Origin: Gonium pectorale
Lineage: Eukaryota > Chlorophyta > Chlorophyceae > Chlamydomonadales > Volvocaceae
DNA length: 49,949 nucleotides
Direction of reading: 5' to 3'
Assembly: GCA_001584585.1 (NCBI GenBank)
Contig: LSYV01000019.1
Span: 65,669 to 115,617, forward strand
Part shown: positions 10,101 to 18,688 of the stretch, piece by piece
Numbering within the stretch: position 1 is the first letter of the stretch
How the letters are laid out: every line of letters starts with the position of its first letter
Program-made: the position numbers and the translations under genes
Notes under the pieces: generated by a model
Databases searched by the model: none
What the model was told of the DNA's origin: nothing
The model's input: only the letters and a program-made list of their open reading frames with translations

Positions 10101-12791
10101 GGGGTTGGCATGCGAGTTAAGGGATCAGGAACCACATGCACGACCGCAAGGACGCCATGCCGGAGAAGAAGGCCCGTTTGAGTCCGGTCAGCCCGGCCCG
10201 GTCTGCGCAGCAGTTACTCGGGTGGCGGCGCGGCGTGGGGGTCTTCGTTCCCACCCCCGCGGCGCGGCACCTCGGCCCCACCTCTGGTCGGGCCACCGTG
10301 AGCAGCGCGCCGCCGGGGCGCAGGCAGCAGCAGCGCGGCGCCGCTGAGCCCTGCGGGTCCAGCACAGTCTGTGACCGAGGGAGGGACGGGGCGAGGGAGG
10401 GAGGGAGGGCGGAGGGACGGTGGGAGGGGGGAGGGCAGGGGGGAGGGCGACGCCTGTCAGCAATGCACAACAACTTTATACCGGTAGTTCAGGGAAACCT
10501 CAGCAGGCCACCCTGCGGAGTCCAGTCCACACTCTGAGGTCGGAACAAGGATGCAAGCAGTTGTCGGTCCTCCTGCCCGGCTACGGTGCACGGCCCTCGG
10601 CACACCTTGGTGTTGGTCTGCAGATGGAAGCAGAGCGTCTGGCTCTCTGTCACCACAAACAGCGACAGCAGATCGGACGTTCCTGCAGTTCGGCACAAGG
10701 TGGGAGGGGTCAATACGGAATGGGAGTTGAAGGGAAAGGGGAATGAACAACGACGAGCTGGGCGCCAGCAGCGTATGTCCCGGTGGGATGGCGAATGACA
10801 GCAAGCGCCGAGGAAGGGCTCTTAAAAGGCGTGGGGCAGCGCGCAAGGCGAGGGCAAGATGGCGAATTCACAGCGAAGCAGTCCTCCCCCACCCGCCCGA
10901 CACCTCAGCCGCCCGACATCGCTTCCCCTTCGTTCCGCCGTGGGTATGGTATCCGCTCTTGGGATTTCATTGCGCAGTAGCCCTTGGCACTTTTGACAGG
11001 CCGGCCGTTTCCAGCTGATGGAGCTCCCGCCCCTCGAGCCCGTCCCCTGCTTACCCGTCAGCTCCAGCCCCGTGACGCTCCACAGGTCGCCCGCGTCCGG
11101 CCGCGCTGAGAGCCGCCGAGAGTGCGACAAGCGCGCTTTGCCGCCAGTACCGCCTGGAAACACGGACCGCCGAGCACGGAACGGGATAGGGAACAAGCCA
11201 AGCAACGTCAAAGCCAAGACAGTGAGACGGTGCGTCCAGCCCGCTCAGCGCATGGCCGGCACCATGCATGCGCACCCGCTGCTCGCCCGCCCAAACAGCA
11301 GCTCCAAGCAGCCGTCATACCAAGCGTGCACGTGATCGCCCTGCCAGCCCCAGCCTTCCCGCTGTTATCGCCCATGCTGCCACAAGCATGTCCGTTCGCA
11401 CGCAACCCACCGTGCGCATCCGTCCGCCTTGCTCCCCGCAGACAGCATTGCCAGGCACAAGCTGTAGCCCAAGCGCATGTCCAGGGTACCCTCCCGCCCC
11501 GCCATAATTCCCACCACGTCCCCCGCGTGGTGCCGTGTCGAGTCGCAGCTCCCACGCCGCGGTCCCGCCCCCCGATCCGCCCGCCACGAGCTCACCGGGG
11601 CCCGCGGCGCCCACCTCCCCGGTCAGGACCACCACGTGCCCGGACGCCAGCCCGAGCGCCACCGTCAGGCTGCAGGCTGCGCCGTGGCCGTACCCGTGCG
11701 GGGGAGTACCCGCGGCATCCGCCCCCGTGCTTAAGCCGCTGGCGCTGCCGCCAGCAGCCGCTGCGCCGCCGTGGCTGCCGCTTAGGCCCTCCGCGGCGGC
11801 TGCGGCGGTGACGGGCGATTCTGGGTACTGCTGGCCTCCGTGGGAGCCGAACACCTGGAAGGACAGCCATGGAAGGGCACGGCCGGGGCGGGGGCAGGAA
11901 CCAGATTGCTTGGAGTGCGCTGGCTGGTGCCTGGGCCAACGGATGGGTGCAGCGCCTACGGGGCACTTCAGTTACTGCTGGCCTCCCTTCGTGAGAAGTC
12001 CGGGACGGACGCCATGGCGATGAAGAATAAGCAAGAGCTTGAAGAGTGGCGTGCTAGGTTGATAGCGGGCTACCTCTAGGGTACTTCCGAAGGCAAGGGA
12101 AGCACCAGAGGGGTTGTGGGTTGGAAGGCATTCACAGTAGAGAAGCACCAGGGACCCCTAGCCAGCCCTAGGGACCCCCAACAAGAAGCGGGGCCCGAAC
12201 CGGTGCAGCTGCCCGCACCTTAGTGACCTTGAGCGCCGTGAGGGACCCCGCCACACCCGAGGCCGAAGTAGCTGGAGCGCCGTTGCCGTCAGCGGCTGCC
12301 GCTGCAGCGCTTAGCAGGCGCTCCGCCGGCCATATTTTGACGGTGGTCGACGAGCAGCCCGGCTCCTCCACTCCAACCGTGACCAAAAGTTGACGGCGCT
12401 GATATGACAGGCGCGCGTGCGGCGGGGGGGAGTGGAGGCGTAGCGCTGGCATTAGGCCAGAGCCAGGGATAGGCGGGTCATACCCAGGCCCCCCAAAGTC
12501 GCAACCTAAGCCCACACCCAATGCCCCTGCCAAACACAAGTACCCGTCATACCGATGTTGAGACGATCGACCGCGTACCTCGAGCCACAGCACCTCCAGC
12601 ACCTTGTGCCCATGTGCGCTGAAGGATCCGATAAGCGACAGTCGGGAATCTACCACACAGACGCTGCCCGACTCCGTGCCGACCCAAAGCAGAGGCCCGC
12701 CCGACACGACACAGCTAGCGTTGGGAGGGAAGCCATGCCGACCTAATTGATGAGGCTGGAAGAAATTGAATCTCTTGAAAGCGAAGCTCAT
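1166..12791 (-). CDS. VPS11: VPS11, HOPS/CORVET tethering subunit (about 26 exons)
   Basis: VPS11 is a core subunit of the HOPS and CORVET complexes, which tether endosomes and vacuoles before fusion. The protein opens with MSFAFKRFNFF and a WD/beta-propeller section, continues through clathrin-repeat helices with family phrases such as QLEPSYVIRRFLDAQRIHNL and GLASCDHTTLLLNCYTKLK, then LLELYLAEHLW, and ends in a RING region (CSASNAPLELP, HFLCGHSF, ECPKCG) and a short tail ending NVGQYSLL. Splice-consistent exons, 5' to 3': 12791-12579, 12398-12219, 11854-11515, 11105-11055, 10682-10606, 10368-10282, 9980-9885, 9692-9452, 8792-8740, 8405-8280, 8107-7973, 7046-6990, 6762-~6610, 6283-6101, 5730-5645, 5336-5224, 4971-4670, 4340-4224, 3873-3691, 3294-3227, 3032-2942, 2710-2657, 2461-2363, 2023-1958, 1725-1549, 1321-1166. 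They total about 1167 residues, longer than the usual 930-1000 because of Ala/Ser/Gly inserts. The donors at ~11515 and ~6610 are uncertain. Confidence 0.93.
4831..4860. repeat. GGAGGC hexamer tract inside a VPS11 exon
   Basis: A run of GGAGGC-type hexamers, one with A for G, encodes an alternating Ser-Ala stretch in VPS11 (strand -) just after the CEFILN helix, followed by poly-Ala. Its length being a multiple of three keeps the frame open. It probably forms a disordered loop and varies in length. Confidence 0.75.
7491..7651 (+). repeat. Dispersed ~160-bp repeat, copy 1 (VPS11 intron)
   Basis: This segment lies in the VPS11 intron 7047-7972 and is nearly the same as the reverse complement of 44658-44812. 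It begins with a short inverted repeat (CCCAGA...TCTGGG) and ends with TTTCAACACA; similarity stops at both points. The longest shared run covers the CATCACTTTCGCGCTTACGC part and its flanks. Both copies are antisense to their host gene. Indels that are not multiples of three and many amino-acid-changing differences argue against a coding role. Confidence 0.85.
8176..8202. repeat. GGGTT pentamer microsatellite in a VPS11 intron
   Basis: Five tandem GGGTT units plus GG, in the intron between exons 8107-7973 and 8405-8280. It resembles degenerate telomeric repeat, but it is short and internal, so a simple microsatellite is the better reading. Confidence 0.8.
8415..8434. repeat. CA dinucleotide run next to a VPS11 3' splice site
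   Basis: Ten CA units. In the sense of VPS11 this is a TG run ending nine bases before the acceptor of exon 8405-8280, in the place where a pyrimidine tract is expected. Confidence 0.8.
9077..9174. repeat. Perfect 49-bp tandem duplication in a VPS11 intron
   Basis: Positions 9077-9125 and 9126-9174 are identical (unit begins TGGTGCCATGCCGCAGC). Both lie in the intron between exons 9692-9452 and 8792-8740. Lack of any difference between the units suggests a recent duplication, or an assembly artefact. Confidence 0.9.
9997..10027 (-). repeat. 31-nt shared pyrimidine tract, copy 1
   Basis: Identical over 31 nt to 10722-10752. In VPS11 sense it reads CGTTGTTCATTCCCCTTTCC and onward, and it sits 16-46 nt before the first base of exon 9980-9885, so it can act as the branch-point and pyrimidine-tract region of that intron. 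Confidence 0.85.
10038..10096. repeat. Perfect hairpin, 24-bp stem with 11-nt loop
   Basis: Positions 10038-10061 are the exact reverse complement of 10073-10096, with an 11-nt loop (CACTGGCGGAT). It lies in the VPS11 intron 9981-10281. A fully paired stem this long is unlikely by chance. It could be a small-RNA precursor, the remnant of an inverted-repeat element, or a recent inverted duplication. Confidence 0.9.
10722..10752 (-). repeat. 31-nt shared pyrimidine tract, copy 2
   Basis: Identical to 9997-10027 but in a different VPS11 intron (10683-11054), 40-70 nt before the first base of exon 10682-10606. Identity stops directly outside the 31 nt on the downstream side. Confidence 0.85.
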
Positions 12792-13844
12792 ATCGTGACG
12801 ATGTTGAAGTCGTTAAGTAAAGCCCAAGTTCCACGCAAACGCAAGCGTCGCCAAGGAGAGTTTCAGTTGCATCGGGCTCCGGATCAAGCCGCTCCGACGC
12901 TTTGTATCATAATTACAAAATATTTAATTGCAGGGACGCAGGGTGCAGCGACATCACGGATGACACGGGTTGTTGTCGGTTGGTCTTTAGTGCTGGTGGG
13001 GTGCTGGGGTCAGAGCAGAGCTCTGGGCGGGGTTAGTGGGGCCGTGGTACTTACTGTGGCTGATATGGGGGATGCAACTCAGCATGTATTCTAGTTTGGT
13101 ATGGGGGATATCTCGGGACACGGGGAGCTGGGGTATGCAGCCTATTGGGGGGATACATAGGGGAGAAAAGGAGGGGGATGCCCTGCCCGATGCAGCTGAG
13201 CCTAGCCATAGACTCCCCTTGACTGCGCAGCGTGGTCAGTCGAGCACCAAGATGTCACAAGCATGTCGAAGGCACGTGCATGCTTCCTGTTTGCAGGTGC
13301 AGGGCTGGCTTTAGGTTTGGCGATCCAGCACAGGACTGCTTACGACCCCTCCTTTGAATTGGCAACGGACTGGTCCGCCCACCGCAATGGCCCACGTGTC
13401 AGAGCCGCGACACAACTATGCACACCTGAAAGTATTAAGCCGTTAAGCATTTAGTCATACGCACAGGACCGTCAAACGGGGCGCATCGGCGCACGGCGCT
13501 AGTCGCGCAATGCGCAGGAAAACCCTTGTTGGCAGTTGGCAGGTCGTTGCCCGCTCGGAACGACGGGACCTCTGCCAAGGCGCACCGTCCCGCCGCCCTG
13601 AGCGTACTGTATTGTTTACACTTATGCCCTGGATAGTTAAGACCATACAGAATCGAGGCCTCGGTCGTGCTTCATATAGCGCTAGCTTGCGGTTACGAGT
13701 TTGGTTAGCGCATCTTTCACAAGCACAAGTTACAACATACTTAACAGTGCTGCGAGACGACAGCTCCTCTCGCAGTTCGCGTCGCGACCACCGTCCCGGC
13801 CTCCGCCAAAACGGGCGGCCAAACAGCCGGAGTTACGCACCGTC
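12792..13844. promoter_or_regulatory. Divergent intergenic region, VPS11 (-) and next gene (+)
   Basis: About 1 kb separates the VPS11 start codon from the start codon of the plus-strand gene at 13845, so it should hold both promoters and both 5' UTRs. It has lower GC than its surroundings, with T/A-rich patches near 12905-12930 and three TATGGGGGAT-like phrases between 13060 and 13150. No specific promoter motif was identified. Confidence 0.4.
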
Positions 13845-15104
13845 ATGCTGTCTTCTGTGTGCCAGAGATTGCTGCCGAGTCGCAGCGGCATTAGTTGTGG
13901 TCGGGCTGCTGCGCGCACGGTGCCCTCGCTCGCCGTACCCGCCCTGCCAAAGCCGCCGAGGCCTACCGCAGCGACAGGTTAGTCGGCGTGTGCATAGGCC
14001 ATCCCGTCCCTTGCGTTGGCAAGCTTACAGCTGTCGGCCCTGCAAGCCATTCACTCCTTCCACATGCCCTTGGTTTACTTGACCGCCCTGCGCTTCTACT
14101 CGTGATAGCCTCGTCAACATGCTCGAAAGCCCTGCTTCTGCCTTCCTCTTTGCTTCCCTCTCCCGCAGCCGCAGACCCGGTGTCCCACGTCGTGTTGTGC
14201 AGCCGCCGCCTCCACACGGCCGAAACCCGGTCCCTGTGGGCCGCCCTCCCCGGCCCTACGAACACCGCCCTGTCTTCCGGCCTGGACTTTATAGACCTAT
14301 GGGACATGGACCCCGTAGAGGCCATTGATCGCCTGCGCGACGCAGCCACGTTCCGTTTGCTGTGCTGTGGGGCGGGCAACCTGCCCGGACGACCCCTGCG
14401 CCGCCTCGCCCGCCCCGCCCTGCCACCACCCGCCAAGCTTCAACGTGAAGCGTCTCCTGGCGTTTCGAGACCATGTCACCCGCAACCTCGCGCCGACCAT
14501 CGTCCACGGCTTCCTCGATGCTGCTGCCGCGGCCGCGACGAAGGGCAACCTGGAACCAGCGTGTGGCATGGCGGCTGGCAGCGCGGACATGGAGGCATTG
14601 CATGCGACCGCAACCGCGACGGCCACCGCTGGGGCCAGCGTTGCGACGCAACGCGAGCGCCCACAGCTGGTTGACCGGGGCGGCGGTTGCGGCTGCTCTG
14701 GCAGCAACGGGGCTGAGGCAAGCGTCGCTGGAGGCGCTACACGCACGACTACCAGCCAGGATGCTCGCGAATCCTGCACGGCAGATTGGGGCCCGGGGCC
14801 TGCTGGCGATGCCGCGAAGTCCAGCCCTCAGCTCTCCCCGATAATGCCGTTAACGCTGCACCGCGGGAGGGATAACGCGCCCGCCCTTTCGGCTGACTTG
14901 CAAGCCCCTGCAGCTACGGTACCGCTGCTGCCTGCCCTGGAGACGGCGGCGCCGCCTCCCATGGCGGCCCGGGCGCCGTTGGGCGATGCAGCTCCGGTGC
15001 GCGCGCCACGACGCTGGGGATCCCGAGCACGTGGCGTTGCGCTGGTTGAGGGCGCGGGCAGGCGCGCGGGAGCCGGAGCCGCAAGCGCCGCAACCTGGCT
15101 GTAG
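13845..15104 (+). CDS. Unrecognised protein with organelle-type N-terminus
   Basis: Exon 1 (13845-13977) encodes MLSSVCQRLLPSRSGIS and further Arg/Ser/Ala-rich, acid-free sequence, typical of a mitochondrial or plastid targeting peptide. It ends in phase 1 at a GTTAGT donor and joins exon 2 at 14169, after TCTCCCGCAG, in a matching phase, giving DPVSHVVLCSRRLHTAETRS and later IDLWDMDPVEAIDRLRDA. Beyond about 14360 the reading frame changes, so another small intron is likely; the frame containing NVKRLLAFRDHVTRNLAPT then runs open to a stop at 15104, becoming Ala/Pro-rich. I do not recognise the family. The first two exons are well supported; the 3' half is uncertain. A TGTAA at 15650 suits its 3' end. 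Confidence 0.5.
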
Positions 15105-15649
15105 CCGAGGAGGAACTGCTGATGGCCTGCCCGGGCTGACAGCGGAGGACGGGGCACGTTCACAGAGCTACAGATAGCCAAGCAGGGGACTGGTGGCGAG
15201 CTAGTGCGGGATGGCGATGGTCTTGCACAAAGGATTGGCATTGGTGCCTTTAGTAGTACGCGCCTTGACACAACGGGTAACCCTTGCAAGGGGCATGTGC
15301 ATGACCGGGTCGTGATTTGCTGGAAGTATGTGCTTCAACCCCCAATAAGCGCACCGGTACAGCGCAACGTGTCAAAGGGCACGCATGGTGACAGAACAAG
15401 CGCGTTCATGCTGACAGCAGGTGATCAGAAGTACATTAGCGCCCGTCCTTTTTGAATCCATGTGGGTGTTGTTGTGACGCTGGTTTGGTTGGTTTGGTTG
15501 GGTGATTTTGCATGGCCTCAGGTGTTGCGTACGGATTCCGTGGTTCCAAAGCACTGTGCAGGATGATGCGCATGATGATGTTGCGAGTTTCGTTCGTTCC
15601 TCCTCATGTCAGATTTTCCTTCGCATGCCGGGCGCTGTTGCGCGGGTAC

Positions 15650-15654
15650 TGTAA
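15650..15654 (+). terminator. TGTAA polyadenylation signal
   Basis: First plus-strand TGTAA after the stop codon at 15104, giving a 3' UTR of about 550 bases for the unrecognised gene at 13845. Confidence 0.5.
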
Positions 15655-16832
15655 TTGGATTTTGTGCGCCGACGGTCTGGTTTGCAGGGTCCCAGGGATA
15701 CTTTGATCCTTTCCTTTCTCAAATGGTTATCACTACTTCTACATTTTTCAAACTGGCCTGCGTATTTGCGCTCTGACGGTCCTTGTGCCGGAGCTGAGGC
15801 AGGCGGCGCTCATTGTCGCTCATTCGTGTCGCAACGCCGCGTGTCTGTGCAAATGCGCCTGCTCCGCTCCAATGCTGCCAGGTTTTCCGACTGTGGCGCG
15901 TCCCTTTGATCGCAGGTGACGTACTCGTGTTGTACATCTTCGTATTGAAAATGCCGTAAGGCGGGGCTGCGAGGTCTCCTGTACAGTGAGTAGTTAGGTG
16001 CACGTCTGCAAAGGAGAACAGGGCAATGTACTTGACAGTCCACTGTCCAGGGGTGTGTGGAATTTTTAGGGCCCAGGAGGGCACGTGCTTTCTATGAGGA
16101 GGGCCCGCCCGTCTGCTTGGGATCTGCGTGCAGTTATCAGTGTGAATGATTGTGATAGTCACAGAGGTTTTACTACCACCCGCTAGCACCGAAGGGCCAC
16201 GAGCCTGTCGCGCTTTGGTCTGGGAGAACAGTTGCTGCCGTAGTTGAGCCCCTGCGCCAATCAACCGCGCAGCAGTGGCGGTGTGCACTGCTGTGTGCAA
16301 TGAGTTGCATTGCACTGCTGCAGGGCCAGCCTCTCGCCCTGCTGCCATCACCGCTGATCGGGAGAGGGGGTGAAGGGGGAAGGGTGCCCCAGGGCCGCAA
16401 CCATGGCCCCCACCATTATCGCTGATGGGGACAGGGGTTGAATGCGTTCAGCCCACGTGTTTGGCGTCCATGTTGATTGGCTAACAAGGATCTTACGCTT
16501 CTGCCTCTTGCTGCATGCAAGGGCAGGGAGGGTTTCGGCTTTTTGTGTGCCTTGTGAGGGCGTTCGCTCCGTAGCAGGCCCGTACCGTTCGTGGTACCGG
16601 CCCCCTGCACTCCCTCTTGTAACACAGATCCCCGACAAGGATTGTTACATGTATGTTGCAATGGCACTCCGCGCGCGTCAATGACTCGAGTGGTGCAAGT
16701 CCCTGGTTCACACCTATGAATACTGTACGGCCATTAGCCCTGGGCTGTACAGGCCCACGTTGCGGGCCAGCCATAGAAGCAATGCTCCGGGATCATCAGC
16801 AAAGCGGCAGATCCTCTGGGAACATCCAAACC
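15655..16832. other. Convergent intergenic region, nothing recognised
   Basis: The region lies between the 3' ends of the plus-strand gene at 13845 and the minus-strand CFAP144-like gene. A minus-strand frame (15719-16351) stays open for 210 codons but has no recognisable domain and no neighbouring exons. Confidence 0.4.
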
Positions 16833-16837
16833 TTACA
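16833..16837 (-). terminator. TGTAA polyadenylation signal (minus strand)
   Basis: First minus-strand TGTAA after the stop of the CFAP144-like gene at 17367, giving a 3' UTR of about 530 bases. A second copy lies at 16645-16649. Confidence 0.5.
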
Positions 16838-17366
16838 GCTTCCGCACCTTCCATGCGTTAGTATGCCACATGAACAGTCAAGAAGGATTGAGTTTGGCCC
16901 CACGTTCACGGCTGACATGGCCTGCGCTTGGAAACCATGGCATCGGGTTCTGAAACCTCGATACCAAACGCGTGGTGTAGCATACGCGCAGAACGAAAAC
17001 ATAAACCTGGGGTGACGGTTGCGCTTTCACCGCCGCGTACATGAACAAGGCCACGCCAGACTAGGCCACAGCGGTGCCGCGCGCCATGGATAGCTGCTGA
17101 TGGGAGCCAGTGAAGCAGCGTCGGCCGCCAAGGGCAAGTGCCCCAAATGACAATCATACGCCGTGAATAACTGCGGCAGAGAAGTCACTTGCACTGTTGT
17201 CTACGCTGACGTAAGTTCTAGTCCAAGCCGCACCATAGCTTCGCTGATCTACGCTCCTACGCGTCTACAATGCGGAACGCCTTCACAGTCACTCACCTAG
17301 CCTACATTCACTTAGAATTCAACCATGGCCCATAACCCGCGCCCACACGCCATTCGGCCGTTCGCC

Positions 17367-18342
17367 TTAGTGGCTGGTTCGGGAGGTGTACGGCCCCACG
17401 CCGTTGAAGCTCTTCAAGTACTCCTGCGCATAGTCTGTCAGCTCGCAGGGGTTGTGCGGGTGGTGGAACTGCGGGTTCGCCTTGCCCTGCAGATAAGGGG
17501 CCGTGGCAGAGGCAGGTGTCCTCGTCAGCGGTGAGGTTTATCATGCAAGCGGCAATGCTGGCACGCGCGTGCGGTGCTCGCAGCGGCCAGAGCGCACGTG
17601 CAAGCTGCCTGGAGGCGCGCGCGCAGGGGAGCACAAGACGAAAGCCAAGACAGCGCGCCGCAAGCGAGTCGGCCATGTGGGCTCAATGCAGGCCTCAAAC
17701 GATAGTCTACACTTCCCATGTGTCTCTCACTCTGGGGTCAGGCCTCTTCTGAAGCAACGCTTGCAGCGCCAGGTGTCAGCCAGGAGTCCCGCACACCCGG
17801 AGCACAACCTACACTGCCTACTCCACACCTCCAGGGCTCACCACTTTGACTCGGTGCAGGAAGCCGTACTCCATGTTTCCGGTGATGGGCAGAGCGAAGC
17901 GGTCCACGGGCACCTTATCCACATCCTTGGCCGCGGCTAGGCTGTGCAGCGTCTCCGTGGCCGCCTCTACCGTCGCGGAGTCTGGGTTCGGAGTCGGGAC
18001 TGTACGATTGGGCTTCTCCGGGAGGATATCCACTGCAGGGCGCGGTGCCGCAAGGGTGGGGCGAGGGGCGAGTCGTGTCAACTCGGGTTGCGGCGCAACC
18101 ATCAGCGGCAACCGACCCATCAGCAGCGCACGGGCAAAATAAACTCACTCTTGCGGGGGTTGGTAATAGCGAACTGCTCGTTTAGCCGGAGCGTCCGGTT
18201 CTCCTTCTTGATGTGCTCCTCCCAGACTGCAGCACGTGGAATCGTTCATTGTTATGTAAATAACAAACGGACACTGGGCAGCGGACCCGCGCTTACCTCG
18301 GTTTACTGAAACGGCATCCATCTTCCCCGCGACCATAGACAT
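17367..18342 (-). CDS. CFAP144: CFAP144/FAM183-like ciliary protein
   Basis: Four exons with matching phases (18342-18297, 18226-18149, 18032-17842, 17486-17367) give about 144 residues, close to the family's size. The protein reads MSMVAGKMDAVSVNR, then WEEHIKKENRTLRLNEQF, NPRKMDILPEKPN, ITGNMEYGFLHR, and ends NPCELTDYAQEYLKSFNGVG followed by a short tail. In human FAM183A/CFAP144 I recall the same order: a charged helix with IRKER, an NPYKKVHII-like phrase, a conserved ESQEIGW-like phrase, and a final helix with EITQYKEK. That similarity is from memory, not alignment. CFAP144 belongs to the ciliary proteome and is linked to axonemal microtubules. All introns have GT-AG ends. The gene is head-to-head with PARN. 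An alternative is another short axonemal protein of the same shape. Confidence 0.7.
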
Positions 18343-18688
18343 CTTGGCAAAGGTGTGGATACCTTAATCAATTGTAATGCGATAAGCTGGGCTGCGAATG
18401 GAAGACTTCGAGGAGGAGGGCTTGGATTCCTAGGATATGGCAAATACCACTATCTTGCGGATAACGCAGTGTGCTTGTGTATTTGTTGTAGTGGCCTGCA
18501 GTAAGTAGCAGTCTCTTTCTTCTGTTTCCGTATCGCTCGTCCTCGCTCCGGACCCGACCAAGGAAGCCCGAGCTTGTCCGCTTACTGTGGCTTGACATCA
18601 CTTGGGACTTACCTGACTACTGATCAACTTGGGAACGCTACTGGGGACAGCCGACGACTACGTGGCGAGCGGTGCTTTGGGCTGGTTG
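18343..18688. promoter_or_regulatory. Bidirectional promoter region, CFAP144-like / PARN
   Basis: Only 346 bases separate the two divergent start codons (18342 on minus, 18689 on plus), so the promoters overlap or are shared. No TATA box or named element was identified. Confidence 0.5.

Noticed and set aside
14169..14400. Weak resemblance to a diacylglycerol kinase catalytic segment (FRLLCCGAG)
   Set aside because: The GGDG nucleotide-binding motif is absent and nothing else of the domain follows.
15719..16351. 210-codon minus-strand open frame
   Set aside because: No domain, no good start context and no splice partners; GC-rich genomes give such frames by chance.
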